This document shows, piece after piece, positions 24,122 through 31,546 of a stretch of 33,707 nucleotides of DNA (positions are counted from its first letter, which is position 1; each line of letters starts with the position of its first letter). Both the position numbers and the translations under genes were made by a program. This stretch comes from Acidobacteriota bacterium. GTDB lineage: Bacteria; Acidobacteriota; Terriglobia; Terriglobales; Acidobacteriaceae. A model generated the notes under the pieces. That model saw nothing but the letters and a program-made list of their open reading frames with translations. It ran no database searches and was not told where the DNA came from. The DNA lies in the NCBI GenBank assembly GCA_023410055.1, contig JAEYQK010000092.1, positions 1-33,707 on the forward strand, read 5' to 3'.

Positions 24122-25702
24122 ATGGGAACCGCTGCTCAGAAAGTAAGAAAGGCTGTTGTCGCCGAAAAGCTGCAGGACTTGCGGGAACGCAAAGGCAAGA
24201 TTCAGGAAATGGGCGGCGCGGTCGCCGTGGCCGCACAGCATGAGCGCGGGAAACTGACCGCACGCGAGCGTCTTGACCTGCTCTTCGATGCGGGCAGTTT
24301 CCGCGAGACCGACATGTTCGTCAAACATCGCGGCACGCTGTTCGGCATCGACAAGGTGGAGATTCCCGCTGACGGTGTTGTCTGCGGATTTGGCCTGGTC
24401 AACGGCCGCTGGGTCGCCGCCTTCGCCCAGGACTTCACCGCGCGCGGCGGAAGTCTGAGCGAAATGAACTCCCTGAAGATCTGCAAAACGATCAACATGG
24501 CGCTCAAGGCAGGCATACCCGTAGTCGCTTTGAACGACTCCGGAGGCGCACGCATTCAGGAAGGTGTCGACTCGCTGAAGGGCGTCGGCGAGATCTTTCA
24601 CTGCAATACCATGTCGTCCGGCGTAATTCCGCAGCTCTCGGCCATCATGGGACCGGCCGCCGGAGCAGCTGTCTATTCACCGGCAATGACCGACTGGGTC
24701 TTCATGGTGAAGGACAGCAGCTACATGTACATCACCGGGCCAGACGTCGTGCGGGCTGTTCTGGGTGAAGAGATCAGCCACGAGGAGCTCGGCGGCGCGA
24801 TGGCGCACAACACCAAGACCGGTGTCGCGCATTTCGCAGCCGACAACGACCAGCAATGCATCGAACAGATTCGCCGCCTGCTGTCGTTCCTGCCCAGCAA
24901 CAACATGGAGGATGCTCCGAAGGTCGACACGGGCGACGACCCGGGCCGAATCGATCCTGCTCTGGACTCGCTTATCCCCGACAGCGCGACAGTGTCCTAC
25001 GACATGAAGGACATCATCCACTCGATCGTGGACAACAGCGACTTCTGCGAGCCGCACGAGTTCTACGCGCCCAACCTCATCGTTGGCTACGGGCGCCTGA
25101 ACGGCCGCACGGTGGGCATCATCGCGAATCAACCCAAGCACCTCGCTGGCTGTCTGGACGTGGACAGTTCGGACAAGGCATCACGCTTCATCCGTTTCTG
25201 CGACTGCTTCAACATTCCGCTGCTCACGCTGGCCGACGTACCGGGCTTCATGCCGGGCACAAACCAGGAGTGGAACGGCGTCATCCGTCACGGTGCGAAG
25301 CTGCTCTGGAGCTACTGCGAAGCCACGGTGCCGAAAGTTACGTTGATCACGCGCAAGGCTTATGGCGGAGCGTACATCGCCATGTGTTCGCGTCACCTGG
25401 GTGCCGACATGGTGCTGGCGTGGCCAACGGCCGAAATCGCAGTCATGGGCGCCGAAGGCGCAGCCAACATTATCTATCGGCGCGAGATCAAGGAAGCTCC
25501 CGATCCGAAGGCAAAGCGGCAGGAGCTTATCAATGAGTATCGCGAGATTCTCTACAACCCGTACATCGCGGCCTCACGTGGATACGTTGACGCGGTCCTA
25601 CAGCCCAGCGAAACGCGCCCACGACTGATTGAGATTTTCGAGATGCTCTGCAACAAGCGCGAGGCGCTGCCGCCGAAAAAGCACGGCAACATCCCGCACT
25701 GA
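24122..25702 (+). CDS. Acyl-CoA carboxyltransferase (12S / MmdA-like)
   Basis: 526 residues. Two crotonase-fold halves that move a carboxyl group between biotin and an acyl-CoA, typically propionyl-/methylmalonyl-CoA. Family marks: KLTARERLDLLFDAGSF, AQDFTARGGSLSEMN, the oxyanion-hole region LNDSGGARIQEGVDSL, GPAAGAAVYSPAMTD, ADVPGFMPGTNQEW, KAYGGAYIAMCSRHLGAD and IAVMGAEGAANIIYRREI. Length matches transcarboxylase 12S and propionyl-CoA carboxylase beta. ATG 24122 has GGGAGG 5 bases upstream; a longer frame back to 24044 would translate the palindromic repeat. It forms a functional pair with the fused 5S-biotin gene before it. Confidence 0.94.
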   Translation: MGTAAQKVRKAVVAEKLQDLRERKGKIQEMGGAVAVAAQHERGKLTARERLDLLFDAGSFRETDMFVKHRGTLFGIDKVEIPADGVVCGFGLVNGRWVAAFAQDFTARGGSLSEMNSLKICKTINMALKAGIPVVALNDSGGARIQEGVDSLKGVGEIFHCNTMSSGVIPQLSAIMGPAAGAAVYSPAMTDWVFMVKDSSYMYITGPDVVRAVLGEEISHEELGGAMAHNTKTGVAHFAADNDQQCIEQIRRLLSFLPSNNMEDAPKVDTGDDPGRIDPALDSLIPDSATVSYDMKDIIHSIVDNSDFCEPHEFYAPNLIVGYGRLNGRTVGIIANQPKHLAGCLDVDSSDKASRFIRFCDCFNIPLLTLADVPGFMPGTNQEWNGVIRHGAKLLWSYCEATVPKVTLITRKAYGGAYIAMCSRHLGADMVLAWPTAEIAVMGAEGAANIIYRREIKEAPDPKAKRQELINEYREILYNPYIAASRGYVDAVLQPSETRPRLIEIFEMLCNKREALPPKKHGNIPH

Positions 25703-25739
25703 TCTTCAGGTACGCCTCTTTTGCGCACGGCTCGGGTAG

Positions 25740-25794
25740 GGCACGGCTTCAGCCGTGCCGAAGCCGGCTCGCACAAACTGGGGGCTTTAGCCCC
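25740..25794. repeat. Pair of palindromes, family C
   Basis: GGCACGGCT (25740-25748) with AGCCGTGCC (25751-25759), then GGGGCTTTAGCCCC (25781-25794), joined by about 21 bases and framed by GTAGGG and TGAGGT. I recall this pair as a common intergenic repeat of acidobacteria. It sits within the operon, ahead of the Fe-S oxidoreductase gene, and could act as a processing or partial termination site. Confidence 0.8.
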
Positions 25795-25873
25795 TGAGGT
25801 CGCAAAGGCTCTAGAGACAGAACGTGTTCCGGACTCAACGCAAGACACACCTGCAAGTGGGGAGACGGCGAAC

Positions 25874-27982
25874 ATGGAACTCTTTCAGGCCCCATCTCAA
25901 TTAACTTACGGCCCCATCCCAGGCATCGTCCTGTTCTCGGTCATCCCGCTCCTGGGCCTCGCGTTGTTTGCATTCATCATGTGGAAGCGGGTTGTGCCGC
26001 TCATGAGCAGCGCGCCCGACTTCCGCTTCGACCAACCGTGGCAGCGAACCATAGCGGTTCTGAAGTTCTGGCTCGCCCAGTGGAAACAGCCGCGCTACAT
26101 GCTCGCGGGAGTGTTGCACATCATTATCTTCTTCGGGTTTCTCGCGCTGGCGGTGCGGTCGATCTCGCTCGTCATGATCGGCTTCTGGCCGTCGTTCGTC
26201 ATGCCCGGATTCTCCGGCCGAATCGGCGAGTTGTACAACGTCACGAAAGACTACGCCGCCACACTCGTCTTTATAGCTGTCGTCATTGCCGGAATTCGGC
26301 GCGGCGTTTTCAAGCCGAAGCGGTACGCCGTCCCGGCGCAGTACGGCAAGGATCACACTTCTGAAGCAATTCTCGTTCTGGGTTTGATCGCGACGCTAAT
26401 GGTTTCGGAGAGTCTGTTTGAGGCGACGTCGGGCGTCACAGATACCTCGCCGTTCACGCTGGCTTGGGCATTCGGCGGTCTCCTTGTTCCGGCCCCACTA
26501 GCACTCGTAGCCGCACTTCATAAGATATCCTACCTTGTTCATGAACTGACATTCTTCAGCTTCCTGTGCTTCCTGCCACTGGGCAAGCACTTCCACGTAA
26601 TCACCTCCCTACCGAATGTTTACTTCGCCAAGTTGAACCGCAATCAGCTGAAACCGGTGCGTTGGGGGGTGAGCGACGCGCAACTGGACCAAGTGAAATC
26701 GTTTGGCGTCAAGACATTCGACGATTTCACGTGGAAACACAAGCTGGACTTCTACTCGTGCGCGGATTGCGGGCGCTGTTCGGATCAGTGCCCGGCCAAT
26801 GCCGTGGGGCGCCCACTTTCGCCGCGCTTCCTGACCATCAAAGCGCGCGAGTACGCCTTCAAACACCACCCGATTTTTGGCACGAACGGCAACGGGACGC
26901 CGCTCGTGGGCAGCGTCTACTCCGATGACGAAATCTGGTCGTGCACAACGTGCGGCGCCTGCGAACAGGAGTGTCCGATTTTGCTCGACTACATCGACAA
27001 GATCGTCGATCTGCGCCGCGGGCTGGTCGATGATGGCAATGTGCCCGCTTCGTTGCAGAAGCCGCTTAAGGCACTGGAGAGCCGCGGGAATCCCTATGGC
27101 AAGATGGAGAAAAAGCGCGGCGACTGGACAAAGGACAAGACCTTCCAGCAGACATGCTCGGTCAAGATCGTCAACGGCGAACCGGTCCAAACCCTGTACT
27201 TCGTCGACAGCGTTACATCGTATGACGACCGTATTCAGGCGATCGGTCGCGCGACTGCCACCATTCTCGATCAGGCGGGCGAGAACTTCGGCATCCTCGG
27301 CGCGGCCGAGCGCGACAGTGGTCACGAAGCGCGGCGCTTCGGCGAAGAGATGCTCTACATGGCGTTGCGCGATGCCAACGTCGAAGCCATCAAGGACTCG
27401 GGCGCCACTCGCATCGTCACCTCCGATCCGCACGCCTTCAACGCACTTAAGAACGACTATACCGGCGTGCCACCGGTCGAACACATCAGCCAGTTCATCG
27501 CCCGAAAGGTAAAGACGGGCGCGATTAGATTCAATCCGGTCGAGAACGCGAACGATGTTTACGCCTACCACGACCCGTGCTATCTCGGGCGCCACAACCA
27601 GACCTACGACGATCCGCGCGATGTACTCGATGCGATACCCCGACTGAAGCGAGTCGAAATGAAGCGCTGCAAGGATCGCTCCTTCTGCTGCGGTGGCGGC
27701 GGACTGATGCTCTTCTACGAGCCACACGAGCAGGAGCGCATGGGCGTACTTCGCGTGAAGATGGCCGCCGAAGCCGGAGCCAACGCCATCGTGACCGCCT
27801 GCCCCTTCTGCATGGTCAACATGGAAGACGCCATCAAGGTCGCGGGCCTCGAAGGCAAGATGACGGCGATCGATCTGGCCGAACTGGCCGCGCGCCAGAT
27901 GATCACTAGAAGTTCTGAAGTTAATAACGAACGTTCAATTCATAACGGGCGTGAGCCTGTAACTACGATTCAGGGGGACTAA
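25874..27982 (+). CDS. Membrane Fe-S ETF:quinone oxidoreductase (EtfD/EMO-like, HdrD-type)
   Basis: 702 residues. About five or six N-terminal membrane helices form a nitrate-reductase-gamma-like haem b/quinone domain. Two 4Fe-4S clusters follow: Cys296/299/302/306 (CADCGRCSDQCP) and Cys357/360/363/367 (CTTCGACEQECP). Then come two CCG-type domains. The second is intact: Cys569 (HDPCYLG), Cys605-Cys606 (FCCGGGG) and Cys643/646 (CPFC). The first has lost its cysteines (VDSVTS at 444-449, RDSG at 480-483, SDPHAF at 517-522). With etfB, etfA and an acyl-CoA dehydrogenase next, it most likely passes electrons from ETF to (mena)quinone, like EtfD/EMO proteins. ATG 25874 is chosen because the upstream in-frame extension encodes palindromic repeats. 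The last 30 residues or so look non-conserved. Confidence 0.92.
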   Translation: MELFQAPSQLTYGPIPGIVLFSVIPLLGLALFAFIMWKRVVPLMSSAPDFRFDQPWQRTIAVLKFWLAQWKQPRYMLAGVLHIIIFFGFLALAVRSISLVMIGFWPSFVMPGFSGRIGELYNVTKDYAATLVFIAVVIAGIRRGVFKPKRYAVPAQYGKDHTSEAILVLGLIATLMVSESLFEATSGVTDTSPFTLAWAFGGLLVPAPLALVAALHKISYLVHELTFFSFLCFLPLGKHFHVITSLPNVYFAKLNRNQLKPVRWGVSDAQLDQVKSFGVKTFDDFTWKHKLDFYSCADCGRCSDQCPANAVGRPLSPRFLTIKAREYAFKHHPIFGTNGNGTPLVGSVYSDDEIWSCTTCGACEQECPILLDYIDKIVDLRRGLVDDGNVPASLQKPLKALESRGNPYGKMEKKRGDWTKDKTFQQTCSVKIVNGEPVQTLYFVDSVTSYDDRIQAIGRATATILDQAGENFGILGAAERDSGHEARRFGEEMLYMALRDANVEAIKDSGATRIVTSDPHAFNALKNDYTGVPPVEHISQFIARKVKTGAIRFNPVENANDVYAYHDPCYLGRHNQTYDDPRDVLDAIPRLKRVEMKRCKDRSFCCGGGGLMLFYEPHEQERMGVLRVKMAAEAGANAIVTACPFCMVNMEDAIKVAGLEGKMTAIDLAELAARQMITRSSEVNNERSIHNGREPVTTIQGD

Positions 27983-27984
27983 TC

Positions 27985-28773
27985 GTGGAAATCCTAGTAT
28001 GCGCAAAACGGGTGCCCGACACGACCGAGAACGAGATTCAACTCAATGGTGCCGGGAATGATATCGAACGCGATGACCTCGTGTATTCGATCAACGAATG
28101 GGACAACTACGCCGTCGAAGAGGCGCTCCAGATTGTGGACCGCATCGGCGGCAACGTAACGGTGGTCACCGTCGGCACGGACGAGGACGAAGAGGTCCTG
28201 CGCCGCGAGATGGCGATGGGAGCCAAAAAGGCCGCGCTCGTTTCCGACGAGGCCTTCGCCGGTTCCGACAATGCTGGCGTCGCCAAAATCTTGCAGGCGT
28301 ACGTTGCCAAGAACAAGTTCGACCTGGTGCTTACGGGCGCGCAGGCCGATGACGGAGGCGCACAGATCGGCGGGATGCTGGCCGCAAGGCTCGATTATCC
28401 GTTCGCCTCTCTCGTGAACTCCATTGAAGTCCTCGACGGCAAGCTGAAGGTCAGCCGCGAGATCGAGGGCGGCAACAAGGAGATGAACGAGATCGATCTG
28501 CCTTGCGTGCTGTCGATCCAGACGGGCATCAACGAGCCGCGTTATGTCGGACTGCGAGGCATTCGCCAGGTCGCCTCGATCGACATCCCGACTCACACCG
28601 CTGCGGACCTGGGCGTCGATCCCGCAACAGTCGGCAAAGCCGCTGCAAAAGTCCAGCGTCTCGACTACTTCGTTCCTGCGGCCGGGAAGGGCGCCGAGAT
28701 GTTGAAAGGCAGCCCTGAGGAGATTGCAGACAAAGTCGTCGAGCTGGTCAAAGCGAAGGGAGGGGTAAAGTAA
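27985..28773 (+). CDS. etfB: Electron transfer flavoprotein beta subunit
   Basis: 262 residues, GTG start after AGGGGGA, 2 bases past the previous stop. Pairs with EtfA to carry electrons from acyl-CoA dehydrogenases. Motifs: ILVCAKRVPDT, the NEWDNYAVEEAL helix, REMAMGAKKAALVSD, LVLTGAQADDGGAQIGGML in the nucleotide-binding loop, and LPCVLSIQTGINEPRYVGLRGI, which matches the ETF-beta signature. Whether the second nucleotide is AMP or FAD (a bifurcating type) cannot be told by eye. The acyl-CoA dehydrogenase and membrane partner suggest a simple, non-bifurcating electron carrier. Its stop overlaps the etfA start by one base (TAATG). Confidence 0.96.
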   Translation: MEILVCAKRVPDTTENEIQLNGAGNDIERDDLVYSINEWDNYAVEEALQIVDRIGGNVTVVTVGTDEDEEVLRREMAMGAKKAALVSDEAFAGSDNAGVAKILQAYVAKNKFDLVLTGAQADDGGAQIGGMLAARLDYPFASLVNSIEVLDGKLKVSREIEGGNKEMNEIDLPCVLSIQTGINEPRYVGLRGIRQVASIDIPTHTAADLGVDPATVGKAAAKVQRLDYFVPAAGKGAEMLKGSPEEIADKVVELVKAKGGVK

Positions 28774-29768
28774 TGGCGCGCATATTTGCCTACATCATTC
28801 ATAAAGCCGGCGTCGTGGACGATTCCGCCGCCGAGCTGCTTGTGGCCGCGAAGAAGATTGATCCGGCGGCCGCTCCCGTCGCCATCGTTACCGGTTCGGG
28901 ACCGAACGTCGATGCAGTTTGCGAATCCGTTCGCGCGCTGTATCCCGAAGTCTGGAAGATCAGCAACGAGACGCTCGCTTATCCGAACGCGGAGCTGGTT
29001 CGCCAGGCGCTGGTGAAAGTCGTGCCGCAAGGCAGCATCACGCTCCTTGCGCACGAGCACTTCGGAATTGACCTCGCTCCAGGGCTCGCGGTGAAGACCA
29101 ACGCCGCTTTCGTCTCCGACGTTCTCGACATCGTGCCTTTGGACGCGACTCACCTCAAGATGGTCCGCCAGGAGTTCGGTGGCCAGATGAGCACGCACGT
29201 TCGTTGCGACATCTCCACCGGTGCCGTGATCAACGTGCGCCCCGGAGCGTTCAAGGCCATCGGCGCTGCTCCGGTGAACGGAACTGTCGTCGACAAATCC
29301 GCCGAAGTAGGTACCCTCACGGCGAAGCGTCGCTACATTGAGACGATTGTTGCCGAAGCTGGCGGCGTCGATATCACCAAGCAGGACATCCTCATCTCCG
29401 TCGGTCGCGGCATCCAGGAAGCCGACAACGTCAAGATCGCCGAAGATCTCGCGGAAGCCGTCGGCGGTGCGGTCAGCTGCTCGCGTCCGGTTGTCGATGC
29501 CAAGTGGCTGGAGAAATCCCGCCAGGTCGGCACTTCGGGACAGACGGTGAAGCCGAAGGTCTACATGGCTTGCGGCATCAGCGGTGCCTTCCAGCATGTC
29601 GCCGGAATCAAAGGGAATCCGCTGATCATCGCCATTAACAAGAACCCGAAAGCGCCGATCTTCCAGGTCGCCGAAGTCGGCATTGTTGCCGACATCCTCG
29701 AGTTCCTACCTGTGTTGACTAGCAAATTTCGTGAAGCGCGTGGTCTAGCGGCGAAGGGAGGCCGGTAA
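28773..29768 (+). CDS. etfA: Electron transfer flavoprotein alpha subunit
   Basis: 331 residues. The N-terminal domain matches the ETF fold. The C-terminal FAD domain shows SCSRPVVDAKWLEKSRQVG, TVKPKVYMACGISGAFQH, AGIKGNPLIIAINKNP and APIFQVAEVGIVADILEFLP, the family's FAD-binding signature. Starts at ATG 28773 within TAATG and ends within TAATG at the next gene, so etfB, etfA and the dehydrogenase gene are translationally coupled. It has no fused ferredoxin domain. Confidence 0.97.
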   Translation: MARIFAYIIHKAGVVDDSAAELLVAAKKIDPAAAPVAIVTGSGPNVDAVCESVRALYPEVWKISNETLAYPNAELVRQALVKVVPQGSITLLAHEHFGIDLAPGLAVKTNAAFVSDVLDIVPLDATHLKMVRQEFGGQMSTHVRCDISTGAVINVRPGAFKAIGAAPVNGTVVDKSAEVGTLTAKRRYIETIVAEAGGVDITKQDILISVGRGIQEADNVKIAEDLAEAVGGAVSCSRPVVDAKWLEKSRQVGTSGQTVKPKVYMACGISGAFQHVAGIKGNPLIIAINKNPKAPIFQVAEVGIVADILEFLPVLTSKFREARGLAAKGGR

Positions 29769-31447
29769 TGGCGGTAACAAAGAAGACTCTGAACCTCAGC
29801 ATCAAGTCACTGAAGGACTTCGCCAAGAAGCAGCTTCCGGACGAAAGGCTGATCGAACTCGACGAGAAGGACGAGTGTCCCGTAAACATCGTCCATGACA
29901 TGTGCCACCCGGACAAGCTCGGTGTTCAGTTGCTGTTCATTCCTGAACAATACGGCGGCATGGGCGGCTGCACCTTCGACGTCTACTGCATTTGCGAAGA
30001 GATGGCGCGCATCGATCTCGGCGTCGCCACTTCCCTCTTTGCGACGTTCCTCGGAAGCGACCCGATCACGGTTGGCGCAACGCCTGAACAGAAGAAGCGC
30101 TGGCTGGGACGCATTGCCGATGAAGGAATTCTTTTCGCCTATGGCGCGACGGAGCCGGAAGCGGGCAGCGATCTCGGCGCGCTGAAGACCACGGCCGAGC
30201 GCGTCATGGATGGCGACAAGATCGTCGGCTACAAGATCACCGGCCTGAAGCAGTGGATCAGCAACGGCGGCATCGCCGATCTCTACACCGTTCTCGCGAA
30301 CGCGCCGGGTGGTCCGACGTGGTTCGTTGTTCCGAAGGGTGCGAAGGGCTTCTCGCAGGACAAGCCCGAGAACAAGCACGGCATCCGTCTCAGCAACACC
30401 GCCGCGCTCGCGCTCGATAACGTGTTCGTCCCCGCCGAGGATCTGATCGGCCTCGTCGAAGGCCAGGGCCTGCTGCAAGCACAGGCCGTTTTCGGCTACA
30501 CGCGCCTTATGGTCGCCGCGTTCGGTCTTGGCGCCGGATGGGCCGCAATAGATCGCGCAATCCCCTACTCGGTAAAGCGAATCCAGGGCGGAACCCCGCT
30601 TTCCGAAAAGCAAGGCTACACGCATAAGCTGATCGTCCCACACGTTGTTCATCTCGAAGCAGGCCGCGCCTACATCGAGGAAACAGCCGAGCGCATCGAC
30701 GCCGGCGAGGGCTCGCTGAACACCGAAGGTGCGATCGCCAAGTACATGTCTACGGAAGCCGGGAATGCGGCTGCTGAAGCGGCCATCCAGGCGCTCGGGG
30801 GCTATGGCTACACGCACGAGTACATGGTCGAGAAGATCAAGCGCGACGTGCGCATCACCACGATCTACGAAGGCACCTCCGAGATCATGGAGATGACCAT
30901 CAGCCGCGACCGTTGGCAGATCCACCTGAAGACCCGCGGGCAGCATTATCACGACGAAGCGACAAAGATGGAAGAACTCCACGCGAAGTACCCGAAGATC
31001 GGTGCCGATGTAGCCGCTCTCTCGCTGCACGCGTTGGCTGAAGTTCTGGAGAAGGCGCGCGTCGCGAGACTCACGCGTCATCAGCACATCCTCTTCCGTC
31101 TCGGAGAACTCATCGCTTTCGCCGAGTCTGCCGCGTGCCTGTGCCGTCGAGCCGTGCGTGCTGCCGAACGCAAGCTTAACGAAAAGGCCTTCGCGAAATT
31201 CGACGCAACAGCACTTGCCGCGATCGCCCGTGTGTTCGCTCGTGAAGCCGCGCTCAAGGTCGGCGAAGAGGGGCTGCGTTGCGTGATCGGCGCCGGCGAG
31301 TTGACGGAAGCCGAGCAGAACGCGTTCGCAGAGAGTCTCAAATTACCGGCGATCCACCGTGCGCAAGCCGGACTGCTTGCCGACATGGATCAGATCTGTG
31401 ACGTGCTTTATAACCGCGCCGTCAAGCGCGCGAGTCAGGCCGCCTGA
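29768..31447 (+). CDS. Acyl-CoA dehydrogenase with C-terminal extension
   Basis: 559 residues. FAD enzyme that makes trans-2-enoyl-CoA and reduces ETF. Motifs: LFIPEQYGGMGG, FAYGATEPEAGSDLGA, KQWISNGGIADLY, ALGGYGYTHEYMVEKIKRD and TTIYEGTSEIMEM, with the probable catalytic base Glu368. After the core (about residue 395) comes a helical extension of about 160 residues, as in very-long-chain/ACAD9-like enzymes that often associate with membranes. Coupled to etfA by TAATG. The substrate chain length is not evident. Confidence 0.95.
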   Translation: MAVTKKTLNLSIKSLKDFAKKQLPDERLIELDEKDECPVNIVHDMCHPDKLGVQLLFIPEQYGGMGGCTFDVYCICEEMARIDLGVATSLFATFLGSDPITVGATPEQKKRWLGRIADEGILFAYGATEPEAGSDLGALKTTAERVMDGDKIVGYKITGLKQWISNGGIADLYTVLANAPGGPTWFVVPKGAKGFSQDKPENKHGIRLSNTAALALDNVFVPAEDLIGLVEGQGLLQAQAVFGYTRLMVAAFGLGAGWAAIDRAIPYSVKRIQGGTPLSEKQGYTHKLIVPHVVHLEAGRAYIEETAERIDAGEGSLNTEGAIAKYMSTEAGNAAAEAAIQALGGYGYTHEYMVEKIKRDVRITTIYEGTSEIMEMTISRDRWQIHLKTRGQHYHDEATKMEELHAKYPKIGADVAALSLHALAEVLEKARVARLTRHQHILFRLGELIAFAESAACLCRRAVRAAERKLNEKAFAKFDATALAAIARVFAREAALKVGEEGLRCVIGAGELTEAEQNAFAESLKLPAIHRAQAGLLADMDQICDVLYNRAVKRASQAA

Positions 31448-31465
31448 CGCGAAGTAACCATGTTT

Positions 31466-31499
31466 GGGGTGCCGCACCCTTTCCGCAAGGGAGGGTGCG
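31466..31499. repeat. Palindromic element, family A
   Basis: GGGGTGCCGCACCCTTTCC, GCAA, GGGAGGGTGCG, 18 bases after the dehydrogenase stop and ahead of the synthase gene. It is very close in sequence to the copies in sucA and at 18194. Confidence 0.85.
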
Positions 31500-31546
31500 C
31501 CAACCCAGCATCCTGTTTTCATATACGTACTCGGGGGAGCGCAATC

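Noticed and set aside
25721..25873. 51-residue N-terminal extension of the Fe-S oxidoreductase
   Set aside because: It would translate the family-C palindromes; ATG 25874 starts just before the first membrane region.
26609..27727. 372-residue open frame on the minus strand
   Set aside because: Antisense to the Fe-S oxidoreductase; no domain or ribosome site.
29807..31087. 426-residue open frame on the minus strand
   Set aside because: Antisense to the acyl-CoA dehydrogenase; only open because of high GC third positions.
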